From the NCBI RefSeq assembly GCF_017355855.1, contig NZ_JAFEWD010000013.1, positions 62,001 to 126,000 on the forward strand: a stretch of 64,000 nt of DNA, given 5' to 3'. This document shows, in pieces, positions 10,222 through 18,460 of this stretch (position 1 is the first letter of the stretch; every line of letters starts with the position of its first letter). The notes under the pieces are model-generated. The model saw nothing but the letters and a program-made list of their open reading frames with translations, made no database searches and had not been told where the DNA came from. A program made the position numbers and the translations under genes. The stretch comes from Pedobacter sp. SYSU D00535 (lineage in GTDB: Bacteria; Bacteroidota; Bacteroidia; Sphingobacteriales; Sphingobacteriaceae).

Positions 10222-11262
10222 ATGTGCAAAATTTACAAGGTGATAGGGCTGGCGCTGTTGGTGGTTCTGACAAGCTGCAAGAAGAATAATATACCGACAG
10301 AGGAACCAGAGCCAGAACCTCCAGTACAAGAAACTGCTTTTGCGAAAGGGGCAGACGTGAGTTGGATAACCGAAATGGAGGCCTCAGGAGTGAAATTTTA
10401 CAATAACGCCGATACGGAGCAAAACTTGCTTCAGATTCTTAAGGACAAAGGAATGAATTCGATCCGTCTCCGCGTTTGGGTCAACCCGGCAGATGGCTGG
10501 AGTAATCCTTCCGATGTGCTGAATAAAGCCAAACGAGCCAAGGATATGGGTTTCAGACTTATGATCGATTTTCATTACAGCGACTCCTGGGCCGACCCTG
10601 GCCAGCAAACAAAGCCGGCTGCCTGGCAGGGACAAAATATTACAGGGTTGAAAACTTCGGTTTATAATCACACCAAGGAGGTGCTGACAAGTCTAAAAAA
10701 CAACGGCATCACTCCTGAATGGGTGCAGGTGGGAAATGAAACCAACAACGGGATGCTTTGGGAGGAGGGAAAAGCTTCCGTCAATATGAAGAATTTTGCG
10801 GAGCTGGTACTTTCTGGTTATAATGCTCTAAAGGAAGTGAGTCCTTCGTCCAAGGTGATCGTTCATCTTTCCAACGGGTATGATAATTCCTTGTTTCGAT
10901 GGATGTTCGATGGACTGAAAAATAACGGAGCCCAGTGGGATGTGATTGGCATGTCTTTATATCCAACCGCTTCTGACTGGCAGGCGAAAAATAATCAGTG
11001 CCTTAGCAATATGAACGACATGGTTGCCCGCTATGGTAAAGAAGTAATGATTACAGAGGTGGGGATGCCGATGTCTGAAGCTACAGCTGCAAAAGCGTTC
11101 ATCTCCGATCTGATTACCAAAGTAAAATCGCTTCCCAACCAGAAAGGGCTCGGCGTATTGTACTGGGAGCCCCAGGCTTACAATGGATGGAAGGGCTACC
11201 GCTTAGGCGCTTTTGACGACAGTGGACGGCCAACAGTAGCACTCGATGCTTTTAAGGATTAG
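10222..11262 (+). CDS. GH53 arabinogalactan endo-beta-1,4-galactanase, lipoprotein
   Basis: This enzyme cuts the beta-1,4-galactan backbone of type I arabinogalactan, giving short oligosaccharides for SusC/D. From ATG 10222 it has 346 residues. The signal peptide carries lipobox VLTSC, so the enzyme is probably anchored at the surface. GH53 hallmarks are present: KGADVSWITEME near the start, SIRLRVWVNP, the FHYSDSWADPGQQ segment, acid/base Glu173 in QVGNETNNG, and nucleophile Glu279 in MITEVGMP. I chose 10222 because an upstream in-frame ATG at 10168 lies within the terminator hairpin and would bury the lipoprotein signal. It sits between the SusE-like gene and a GH-A enzyme, as in known galactan loci. 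Confidence 0.94.
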   Translation: MCKIYKVIGLALLVVLTSCKKNNIPTEEPEPEPPVQETAFAKGADVSWITEMEASGVKFYNNADTEQNLLQILKDKGMNSIRLRVWVNPADGWSNPSDVLNKAKRAKDMGFRLMIDFHYSDSWADPGQQTKPAAWQGQNITGLKTSVYNHTKEVLTSLKNNGITPEWVQVGNETNNGMLWEEGKASVNMKNFAELVLSGYNALKEVSPSSKVIVHLSNGYDNSLFRWMFDGLKNNGAQWDVIGMSLYPTASDWQAKNNQCLSNMNDMVARYGKEVMITEVGMPMSEATAAKAFISDLITKVKSLPNQKGLGVLYWEPQAYNGWKGYRLGAFDDSGRPTVALDAFKD

Positions 11263-11296
11263 AGAGGACACACACACTATCAACTTGTTAAAAAAT

Positions 11297-13867
11297 ATGA
11301 GAAGAATTTTCAGTGCCCTGATGTTTGTATTTGTACTGTTGGGTTGGGCCAGCAGTACTTTTGCACAGGAAAACGCGGGGATTTATGTCGATAATAAAGG
11401 GACCATTCGCTGGAATGGAAGCAACAAGGAAGCTTCTTTTTTTGGAGTGAATTACACAGTTCCCTTTGCTTACGGGTACCGTTCGCATAAATTGTTGGGC
11501 ATCGACATTAAAACCGCTATGAAGCAGGACGTCTATCATATGGCCCGCCTTGGGCTGAACGCCTTCCGCGTCCATGTCTGGGATACTGAGATTACCGATT
11601 CTGCCGGCAACCTGCTCCAAAATGAACACTTACGTTTGTTTGACTTCCTGATTGCTGAATTGAAAAAGCGGAAGATCAAGATCCTGGTAACCCCCATTGC
11701 TTTCTGGGGAAATGGATATCCCGAGAGAGACGAAAAGACACCTGGCTTTTCTGCCAAATACGGCAAAGGTCCCTCTGTTGTGAAAGAAGAGGCAATAAAG
11801 GCCCAGGAGAATTATATGAAGCAGTTTTTCAGGCATGTAAACCCCTACACCAAACTGAGTTACAGGGATGATCCAGATATTATAGCGACCGAGATCAATA
11901 ACGAGCCTCATCACAGCGGTCCGAAAAGCGGCGCCAGTGACTATATTAATCGCCTTGCTGCTGCTATCAGGAGTACCGGCTGGACAAAGCCTGTTTTTTA
12001 TAACATCAGCGAATCTCCTTTTTATGCCGATGCCGTTGCTAACGCGAATATTAATGGCGTGAGTTTCCAGTGGTATCCAAGCGGCCTGGTAGCAAATCAA
12101 ACCCTCAAAGGTAACTACCTTCCTTACGTAGACAAATACACCATTCCTTTTGATACCATACCTGCCTTTGCAAATAAGGCAAGAATGGTGTACGAATTCG
12201 ATGCAGGAGATATTCTTCAGCCAGTAATGTATCCGGCAATGGCCAGAAGCTTTCGAACTGCCCGGTTTCAATGGGCAACCCAATTTGCGTATGATCCGAT
12301 GGCTACCGCGTATGCCAATACCGAGTACCAGACCCATTATTTGAATCTTGCTTATACGCCGGCAAAGGCAATCAGTTTCCTGATTGCCAGCAAAGCTTTT
12401 CACTCGGTTCCTCTAGGGAAAAGCTATGGAAGTTATCCTGCAAGCAACCAGTTCGGGAACTTTCGGATCGATTATAAATTGGGACTGAGCGAGATGAATG
12501 CAGAGCAAGAATTCTACTATTCTAATTCAACCAATTCGAAACCTTTGTCGGCATCAAAACTGAAGCATGTTGCAGGAGTAGGAAGCTCTTCGCTTGTTCA
12601 GTACAGTGGCTCTGGTGCTTATTTTTTGGACAAGCTGGAAAATGGTATCTGGCGCCTGGAGGTGATGCCGGATGCTGTTCAAATCCGGGATCCTTTTGAA
12701 AAAGCATCGCCTCAAAAGGAGGTCACTCGCATTGAATGGAAAAATCAGACCATGAAAATAGCTCTGCCTGATCTGGGAGCTATATTTGAGCTGAGGCCTC
12801 TTAATCCGAATAATCGATTTTCAACAACCGCTAGCAACTCACAATTTACGATAACCCCAGGTACCTACCTGGTAGTAAAAAAGGGTAAATCGGGCAAGGA
12901 CTTTTCCCGTTCGTCTAGCCTGGGAGTATTGGGTTTAAATGAATTTGTGGCTCCGGAGCCGGTAAGTAAAGAGGTGTTCCTTCGCCACGAGCCTTATGCA
13001 ACAGTAAGCAGTAATCAAGCCCTGCAGTTGAAGGCGTTGGTCGTGGGTGTTGGTGCGGAAAGCAAGGTGACCTTGTACATCAACCAATTGGGGGGAGAGT
13101 ACAAGACTATCGAGATGGAACCTGGAAAGAACAATGAATATAGGGCTCTATTACCGGCGGAATTCATCAAACCGGGACTTCTGAACTACCGCATTGCCGT
13201 GAAAAGTGGTGACGACTATAGAGTCTTCCCGGGCAACCATAAGGGAGATCCCTGGGCCTGGGATAATTATCAGCAGGAGACCTGGAAGACATTTGTTGCT
13301 CCTGCCGGGGGCACTCTGCAGCTTTATAACGCTACTGAGGACCAAAATATCCGGCTCATTCCAAGTTGGGACCGAAACATAAGCGTAAGTTATACCGCCT
13401 CGGATAAACCAAGTCAGCTGCTTTATTCTGTTTACACAACCAAGCCGCCCGCGCAAAACATCCTCGGTTTCCAGCATTTCATCGGAGATAAATTAGAGGG
13501 AAGGCAGGCTGATCTGTCTACGTTCACCCATCTACTGGTTAAGGCTAAAAGTACTACGGGAGAACCATGCAAACTTAAAATTGCATTGATAGATAAAGAT
13601 GGCCAGGCGTATTCGTTCCCACTTGACCTTAAAAATGATTTGACGGAAGTTCGTGTGCCACTTGCATCTCTTGTTCCAGACGCTGCGCTGCTCCTACCCA
13701 GGCCCTACCCAGGTTTCCATGCACTGTTATTTCAACCTTCTGTTGCCAACACGATGCAGCTGGCAGATCTGGAGAAGCTGGAAATAAGTGTGACAGGTGA
13801 TAAAACTGCATCTCAAAATGGGAAAGGGTTGGGTTTTGCGATTGAGTCAGTCTCCCTGAGTAAATAG
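11297..13867 (+). CDS. Secreted clan GH-A glycoside hydrolase, possibly GH147-type beta-galactosidase
   Basis: This is probably an exo- or oligosaccharide-cleaving enzyme that finishes galactan breakdown. It has 856 residues from ATG 11297, which gives a clean signal peptide (cleavage after SSTFAQ); a start at 11246 would overlap the GH53 gene. The N-terminal part (about 25-430) is a clan GH-A TIM barrel. I place the acid/base at Glu203 in ATEINNEPHH and the nucleophile at Glu300 in MVYEFDAGD. The rest is beta-rich, with a C-terminal module ending near 850 that resembles a carbohydrate-binding domain. Size, secretion and the GH53 neighbour suggest GH147 beta-galactosidase; an unclassified GH5-like enzyme is the alternative. 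Clan is fairly sure, family is not. Confidence 0.8.
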   Translation: MRRIFSALMFVFVLLGWASSTFAQENAGIYVDNKGTIRWNGSNKEASFFGVNYTVPFAYGYRSHKLLGIDIKTAMKQDVYHMARLGLNAFRVHVWDTEITDSAGNLLQNEHLRLFDFLIAELKKRKIKILVTPIAFWGNGYPERDEKTPGFSAKYGKGPSVVKEEAIKAQENYMKQFFRHVNPYTKLSYRDDPDIIATEINNEPHHSGPKSGASDYINRLAAAIRSTGWTKPVFYNISESPFYADAVANANINGVSFQWYPSGLVANQTLKGNYLPYVDKYTIPFDTIPAFANKARMVYEFDAGDILQPVMYPAMARSFRTARFQWATQFAYDPMATAYANTEYQTHYLNLAYTPAKAISFLIASKAFHSVPLGKSYGSYPASNQFGNFRIDYKLGLSEMNAEQEFYYSNSTNSKPLSASKLKHVAGVGSSSLVQYSGSGAYFLDKLENGIWRLEVMPDAVQIRDPFEKASPQKEVTRIEWKNQTMKIALPDLGAIFELRPLNPNNRFSTTASNSQFTITPGTYLVVKKGKSGKDFSRSSSLGVLGLNEFVAPEPVSKEVFLRHEPYATVSSNQALQLKALVVGVGAESKVTLYINQLGGEYKTIEMEPGKNNEYRALLPAEFIKPGLLNYRIAVKSGDDYRVFPGNHKGDPWAWDNYQQETWKTFVAPAGGTLQLYNATEDQNIRLIPSWDRNISVSYTASDKPSQLLYSVYTTKPPAQNILGFQHFIGDKLEGRQADLSTFTHLLVKAKSTTGEPCKLKIALIDKDGQAYSFPLDLKNDLTEVRVPLASLVPDAALLLPRPYPGFHALLFQPSVANTMQLADLEKLEISVTGDKTASQNGKGLGFAIESVSLSK

Positions 13868-13951
13868 AAGAATCAGAAAGGATAAAACGGAATCATCTGT
13901 TCAAAATCACCGGACGGCTGGCCTGTTCGAATCGCTGGACGGCTAGCTTAA

Positions 13952-13982
13952 GCCTTAGGAAGAAAGTTTTTCTTCCCAAGGC
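13952..13982 (+). terminator. Hairpin downstream of the galactan locus
   Basis: Arms GCCTTAGGAAGAAA (13952-13965) and TTTCTTCCCAAGGC (13969-13982) pair with one mismatch around a 3-base loop, 85 bases after the GH-A stop. The U tract after it is weak (CCGTTCTT). It probably ends or stabilises the locus transcript. Just before it, GGACGGCTGGC and GGACGGCTAGC form a short near-direct repeat (about 13912-13947) of unknown meaning. Confidence 0.5.
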
Positions 13983-14112
13983 CCGTTCTTATAAGTTGAC
14001 CAGAAGCTTCCGCAGGGAAGTTGAAGTTTAAATGTTTAGATACTGAATAGTTTTCCGGATCAGTAATAAAAGCGATTGATTCGCTAACTTTAAACGTCCA
14101 AATAAAACGCAT

Positions 14113-14829
14113 ATGAAAACGAAACGTATTCTGATTGTATTACTGATGGTGTTCTCCTTTTTTGATTCGTCTGCTCAATCGAACAGTACAGCCATCACAG
14201 GCGCCTGGCAAACAAAAGAGGCAGACAAAGAGCACGTATTAATTCTGCAAGACGGCTTTTTCTTCCATACTGCTTATAACAAGGAAAATAAACGATTCGT
14301 TTTCAGTCAGGGAGGAAGGTATACGCAAAATGCAGAGGATCTGACCGCCGAAATTTATTTCAGCACTGTAAATAGAGAAGAAGTTGGGAAGAAGTTCAAC
14401 GCTTCGGCATCGATCACCGGAACGACGCTGAGGCTGTTCGTGAATGGTCAAACTCTGACTTGGACACGGTTAGATGACGGCTCGGCTCCCCTGGCCGGCA
14501 CATGGCGCATCACTTCCCGCATGCAGGATGGAAAGCTGAGTCCAATTCATCAAACAGGTGCCCGCCAAACGTATAAGATTTTATCGGGAACCCGTTTTCA
14601 ATGGGCAGCCATCAATCCTGAAACGAAGGAGTTTTCAGGAACAGGCGGAGGGACTTATACCTTCCGGAACGGAAAATACACCGAGAATATCGAGTTTTTC
14701 TCCCGGGATAGCTCCCGCGTCGGCGCTTCTCTGACCTTTGATGGAAAACTGGAAAACGGCGAATGGCATCATAGCGGTTTAAGCTCGAAAGGGGCTAAAA
14801 TCTATGAGGTGTGGAGCCGGGTGAAATAG
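14113..14829 (+). CDS. Secreted protein with two lipocalin-like repeats, function unknown
   Basis: I do not recognise a named function. The 238 residues start with a signal peptide (cleavage near SSAQ, residue 22). Two similar halves follow: about 28-118 begins ITGAWQT and about 125-238 begins LAGTWRI. Each half has the order G-W, aromatic strand, GG-Y-T and a run ending in a charged strand. This resembles small lipocalin-like beta-barrels that are common in Bacteroidota. It stands alone, 245 bases after the galactan locus, with its own downstream hairpin. A role in binding a small hydrophobic ligand is only a guess from the fold. Confidence 0.75.
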   Translation: MKTKRILIVLLMVFSFFDSSAQSNSTAITGAWQTKEADKEHVLILQDGFFFHTAYNKENKRFVFSQGGRYTQNAEDLTAEIYFSTVNREEVGKKFNASASITGTTLRLFVNGQTLTWTRLDDGSAPLAGTWRITSRMQDGKLSPIHQTGARQTYKILSGTRFQWAAINPETKEFSGTGGGTYTFRNGKYTENIEFFSRDSSRVGASLTFDGKLENGEWHHSGLSSKGAKIYEVWSRVK

Positions 14830-15178
14830 CGTAAAAGGGAGTCTCGCAGGTATTATTCTTGTGGTTGTGGAGCCTCGGACAAATCCCCGGCATAGTTAGC
14901 TACCAGACTTATCGTAGGTCGACTCCGCTGTGGCTGAATTAGTTTCATCAAACTAACTAGGTCAGCTTTTCTTTTCCTTTTTTTCTCGTATTGCTCCGGG
15001 ATATGCACCTACAATTCCTACCAATTCAATAAAGGTAATTCGTGGCAACATCCTATAGGATTTGGTTAAGTTCTTATAAGGGAGGAGCTGGAGCTTCTCC
15101 TAACTTTATGAACTAACCGGTCTACTTTGTCTATCAGGAAACAAACATAAACTAACTCTAAAACTTAAATTTAAAATT
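14830..15178. other. Intergenic stretch with two hairpins, no gene seen
   Basis: There is no credible coding region. It contains the terminator-like hairpin at 14933-14970. It also contains an almost perfect palindrome, GGAGGAGCT-GG-AGCTTCTCC (15081-15100), 79 bases before the start at 15179, which would lie in that gene's leader. AT-rich sequence just before 15179 fits a promoter region, but no clear TAnnTTTG element is seen. Confidence 0.5.
14933..14970 (+). terminator. Probable terminator of the lipocalin-like gene
   Basis: TTAGTTT (14939-14945) and AAACTAA (14950-14956) pair perfectly around CATC. Outer bases GCTGA and TCAGC extend the stem across a bulge. TTTTCTTTTCC follows. It lies about 104 bases after the stop at 14829. 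Confidence 0.5.
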
Positions 15179-15571
15179 ATGAAAGCAAAAAAAGTGTTAC
15201 TAACTGTTGCTGTTGCATGCCTTTTTATGATTGTAGGTGTACAAAAAACATTAGCTCAGAACGTTCAGGTGGGAATTCTGCTTCCCTACAGCGGAAATTA
15301 TAATAATTGGACACTTACTTTTACTAACGAAAGCACTTACGAGGTTTTTTACTTTGAAACTGATGATTCAAATTTTACTTCACAGGTGTTGGGCTCCTTG
15401 CCTGCTGGCACTTATACGATTGAGTTTAATAGCGGGTATTTTCCTGCAGGCTTCGACTTTGGCGTGTGTGGAGATAACTACTACAAATTTACAGCCCGCA
15501 ATGATGCCTTTACCTGGTACCATGCTGTAATTGACTCTTCTACCTACATCCAAATCGATGAAGGATACTAG
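15179..15571 (+). CDS. Small secreted protein, function unknown
   Basis: The 130 residues have a clear signal peptide (MKAKKVLLTVAVACLFMIVG, cleavage near TLAQ). A compact beta-rich domain follows, rich in Tyr, Phe, Asn and Thr, including LPYSGNYNNWTLTFTNES, GSLPAGTYTIEF and a single Cys near VCGDNYYKF. The pattern of short strands with aromatic residues resembles small beta-sandwich secreted proteins, but I recognise no family. It is monocistronic: it has a 79-base leader after a palindrome and ends in a strong terminator at 15602-15630. Confidence 0.8.
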   Translation: MKAKKVLLTVAVACLFMIVGVQKTLAQNVQVGILLPYSGNYNNWTLTFTNESTYEVFYFETDDSNFTSQVLGSLPAGTYTIEFNSGYFPAGFDFGVCGDNYYKFTARNDAFTWYHAVIDSSTYIQIDEGY

Positions 15572-15876
15572 GAACGGATAGAATACCTGATCCTGATAGT
15601 GAACCGTAGCTTTAGCTGCGGTTTTTTTTTAAATACGCTCTACGGATTTTTAAGCCTATTGTGCGGCCGGTATTCTCTTCAGCGATTGAAGGAATAGAAT
15701 ATTAGCGCCTTTAATCGATTCTATTCCCGCCAGTTATGGATTCAAGAAGCTCACGACATTGTCTCATTAGTCACGCCATCTCCCGCAACTAGCCTCTTAA
15801 TTATTTGCGATCTTATGTTCGTCGTATTAACTTAGAGTTGTTTTCACCTTTAGAACTATAGCTAAATCAGCATCCT
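15572..15876. other. Intergenic stretch with a terminator and overlapping inverted repeats
   Basis: There is no gene. After the terminator at 15602 comes a second structure at 15684-15727. GGAATAGAAT (15691-15700) pairs with ATTCTATTCC (15718-15727). Alternatively GATTGAAGG (15684-15692) pairs with CCTTTAATC (15708-15716). The two pairings overlap in position and so exclude each other. Function unknown. Confidence 0.45.
15602..15630 (+). terminator. Intrinsic terminator after the small secreted protein
   Basis: Stem AACCGTAGC (15602-15610) and GCTGCGGTT (15615-15623) enclose a TTTA loop and run into a tract of T to 15630. It lies 31 bases after the stop. Confidence 0.9.
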
Positions 15877-16095
15877 ATGTCATTTCAAGCATACCTCGAC
15901 AATATCAAAAGCAAAACGGGTAAAGGTCCGGAAGATTTTAAACAGCTTGCTGAAGAGAAAGGCTTCCTAAAGGATGGAAAGCTCGTTCCGACCGTTAAAG
16001 CTACCGAAATCACTAACTGGCTAAAGGAAGATTTTTCACTTGGACATGGGCACGCAATGGCCATCTATGCAGTCTTCAAAGGTAAAACGGAGTAA
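15877..16095 (+). CDS. DUF4287-type small protein
   Basis: This 72-residue cytoplasmic protein matches the pattern of the DUF4287 family: SFQAYLDNIKSKTGKGPEDF at the start, LAEEKGF, VKATEITNWLKEDFSLGHGH and AIYAVFKG at the end. Stand-alone copies are common in soil bacteria, and the domain is also found beside DUF5655. No biochemical role is established. The gene stands alone and converges on the GH97 gene, with a strong hairpin at 16141-16181 between them. Confidence 0.85.
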   Translation: MSFQAYLDNIKSKTGKGPEDFKQLAEEKGFLKDGKLVPTVKATEITNWLKEDFSLGHGHAMAIYAVFKGKTE

Positions 16096-16136
16096 GCTGC
16101 TGTGGGATTTGCCTATCACGATGTACATCTCGTCAG

Positions 16137-16181
16137 AAAAGACAAGCAGGCCTATGGCTTCCAGCCGCAGGCTTGCTTGTC
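16137..16181 (-). terminator. Terminator of the GH97 gene, possibly bidirectional
   Basis: GACAAGCAGGCCT (16141-16153) pairs with AGGCTTGCTTGTC (16169-16181), with an inner GGCT-TCC-AGCC stem. Read on the minus strand it is followed by TTTT (16137-16140). It lies between two convergent genes. Confidence 0.75.
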
Positions 16182-16219
16182 CTATCATGAAAATTTGTTA
16201 GTCAGGTAAGGGAGTGCTT

Positions 16220-18166
16220 TTAAAAAATAACAGCACCACCACCGGGCATCAACCGTAGTTTCACTTTTCCGTTTTTGGGAACTCTTATTTTTTGTATAGC
16301 GGCATCACCGCCTTCTTTGTCGTATATCTGGTTCAACTCCCGGCCGGCAAGCATGGGCAGCGTCACTGTTAACTCTTTTACCTGCTTTTCTCCATTTGCC
16401 GCGGCAACATACCACTTATCACCTGATCTGCGGGCCAGTACCACATATTTGCCAGGATAACCGTCGATAAAGGCGGTCTCTTCCCAGGTGGTGGGAACTT
16501 GCTTCATGAAGTCGATCTCGAAAGCCGGAACGTCGCTCAGGTTATTGGGGGTGATCCCAAACATTTGAACCGGATTCTGAAATAGAACCGCTGTTGCCAA
16601 TTGGAAGGCGTCGCTGGTCAGGCGCTTATTTCTCGCTTGGTTGTTTTTGACCAGGTATTTGTTCAGCAGCGTTCCCCCAAACTCCATGCTCCCCACCGCA
16701 TTCCGGATAAAGGGATGCAAGGTCGCGTTGTATGCTTCCTCTTTTCGGGTACTTTCATTGAACACCAGCATCTCGGAGGCCAGTACTGCTTCGCTTCCTA
16801 CAAAATTGGGGTACATCCGTTCCCAGCCTCTTGGCAGGGTGGTACCATGAAAAATGATCATCAGACCGTAATCATTGGCATCGGAAAGGATATCTTCATA
16901 CAAACGCATCGTCTCTTGCTTATCGCCACCAAAGAAGTCCACTTTTAACCCCTTTACTCCCAGTTCACGCAGCCATTTCATTTCCTGTTTTCTGGCTACT
17001 GACGTGTTCATTTTATTACGCGGACCCTGCGGAGCATCATTAAAGCCACCATTAGAGTTATACCACAGGAACACATCTACGCCTTTAGTCTGGGCATACT
17101 TAATCAGCTCGCGCATCCGCTCCTTACCGATGTTTGAGTCCCATAATGCATCGATCAGAATATACTCGTATTTCAAATCAGCAGCCAGGTCGATGAATTT
17201 TACCTGGTCTGCATAATTCATACTGTTATCCTGCCAGATGATCCAACTCCAGGTAGACTTGCCGTATTTATACTTCTGGGAAGCCTCGTACAGGGGCTCT
17301 ACGACACTAAATGGAATGGTGGTTTCCACAATGGGCTTCAAATTGTCACTAACCGTGATGGTTCTCCAGGGCGTAACCCCCGGTAATGACAATGCGGCGC
17401 CTGTACTTCCGAATCCGTTATTGTGTTTCGGATTAGGATAAGCTACCGTGTAAACTCCGTCTTCTGACAGCTCGCTCAGATGGGACGCGCAGTACAAACT
17501 GCTTACGCCTGTTTCCGAAACCAGCACCCATCCGGTATTGCCCACCCCGAATAGTCCTGGGAAAATATATCCCTCCTTCGCAGGTTTTTCTTTGCGCATT
17601 GGTGCATCTGCCACGTAAGGGGTTTCATAACTGGGAGTGGTGCGGGCCCAGCCAGCCATTGGGTCCATCATGGTGGAGAGGAAGGTGATAGTAGCGGCAG
17701 GAAACTTAAATCCGGTTGCTTCTTTTTCTACCACACAAGCCAGGGTCTCCTTCCAGGATGGAAGTTCATATCGGAAGGCAATATCATTATTGCTCACTTG
17801 GAATACTACAGTGATCTTCTTACCCTGAGCGTTCTCCAGGTCCAGACTAAGCTTATTGGCAACATAGTGTACCTCGGCTGTCTTGATCCGATCCTGGGTG
17901 TATTTTTTATCGACAGTGCCTTCGGTCTTGCCCAGGTATTTCATACCCGAACTAAAGTCGCCTGCATTGGTTGTCAATCCGAGCGGTGAGTTTTCCAGCA
18001 TGGGCTTTCCTTTGTAGCTGACGGAATAAAAAGGCTTTCCATCACTAATCTGGAAACTAAGTCTTAATTGTTTGTCGGGACTGCTTACGGCCACTTCCTG
18101 TGCAAAGAGGCCTGTAAATGTCAGCCAAAGCAGGAAACTTAAAAATGATCGCTTCATGATACTCAT
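16220..18166 (-). CDS. GH97 glycoside hydrolase of the retaining, alpha-galactosidase type
   Basis: This is a periplasmic enzyme that removes alpha-linked sugars, probably galactose. It has 648 residues. A signal peptide starts at MKRSFLSF (the in-frame ATG three codons later, 18157, is an equally good start). The N-terminal beta-sandwich (about 25-280) contains the GH97 pattern DIAFRYELP. The TIM barrel follows with STWSWIIWQDNSMNY and LIDALWD. Asp410 in GLKVDFFGGD matches the nucleophile of retaining GH97 enzymes such as Bacteroides GH97b; inverting SusB-type enzymes use glutamates instead. A C-terminal beta domain closes the protein. It is divergent from an AraC regulator 294 bases away, a likely controller. 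GH97 is sure; the substrate is inferred. Confidence 0.93.
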   Translation of the reverse strand: MSIMKRSFLSFLLWLTFTGLFAQEVAVSSPDKQLRLSFQISDGKPFYSVSYKGKPMLENSPLGLTTNAGDFSSGMKYLGKTEGTVDKKYTQDRIKTAEVHYVANKLSLDLENAQGKKITVVFQVSNNDIAFRYELPSWKETLACVVEKEATGFKFPAATITFLSTMMDPMAGWARTTPSYETPYVADAPMRKEKPAKEGYIFPGLFGVGNTGWVLVSETGVSSLYCASHLSELSEDGVYTVAYPNPKHNNGFGSTGAALSLPGVTPWRTITVSDNLKPIVETTIPFSVVEPLYEASQKYKYGKSTWSWIIWQDNSMNYADQVKFIDLAADLKYEYILIDALWDSNIGKERMRELIKYAQTKGVDVFLWYNSNGGFNDAPQGPRNKMNTSVARKQEMKWLRELGVKGLKVDFFGGDKQETMRLYEDILSDANDYGLMIIFHGTTLPRGWERMYPNFVGSEAVLASEMLVFNESTRKEEAYNATLHPFIRNAVGSMEFGGTLLNKYLVKNNQARNKRLTSDAFQLATAVLFQNPVQMFGITPNNLSDVPAFEIDFMKQVPTTWEETAFIDGYPGKYVVLARRSGDKWYVAAANGEKQVKELTVTLPMLAGRELNQIYDKEGGDAAIQKIRVPKNGKVKLRLMPGGGAVIF

Positions 18167-18460
18167 CTAGCTGTATATTTTTTATGTTAGTTTGGTTTAT
18201 AACCGCGGATTTTCTGTAGTGCAAGTAGCAGAATAATTTGATTCGTGCCAAGCGCATTCGTTCAAATTCTATGCTCATTTGTTCAAATTTAGATACCGGT
18301 AGGGAATGCTCTATCTGTTTCCGCTTGACTGGGAGCTCGACCGCCATTGATGCGATTAGTATAGCTGTTCAGTTGCCTATTACTTCATTCTTTTTATTTA
18401 GATTTGGATATAGACCTCTCGTGATATCAACCAATAAAAAAAACTATACCAGCGGTAGAT

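Noticed and set aside
11630-12403. 257-codon open frame on the minus strand inside the GH-A gene
   Set aside because: It has no domain-like sequence, and the plus strand carries a clear enzyme with catalytic residues.
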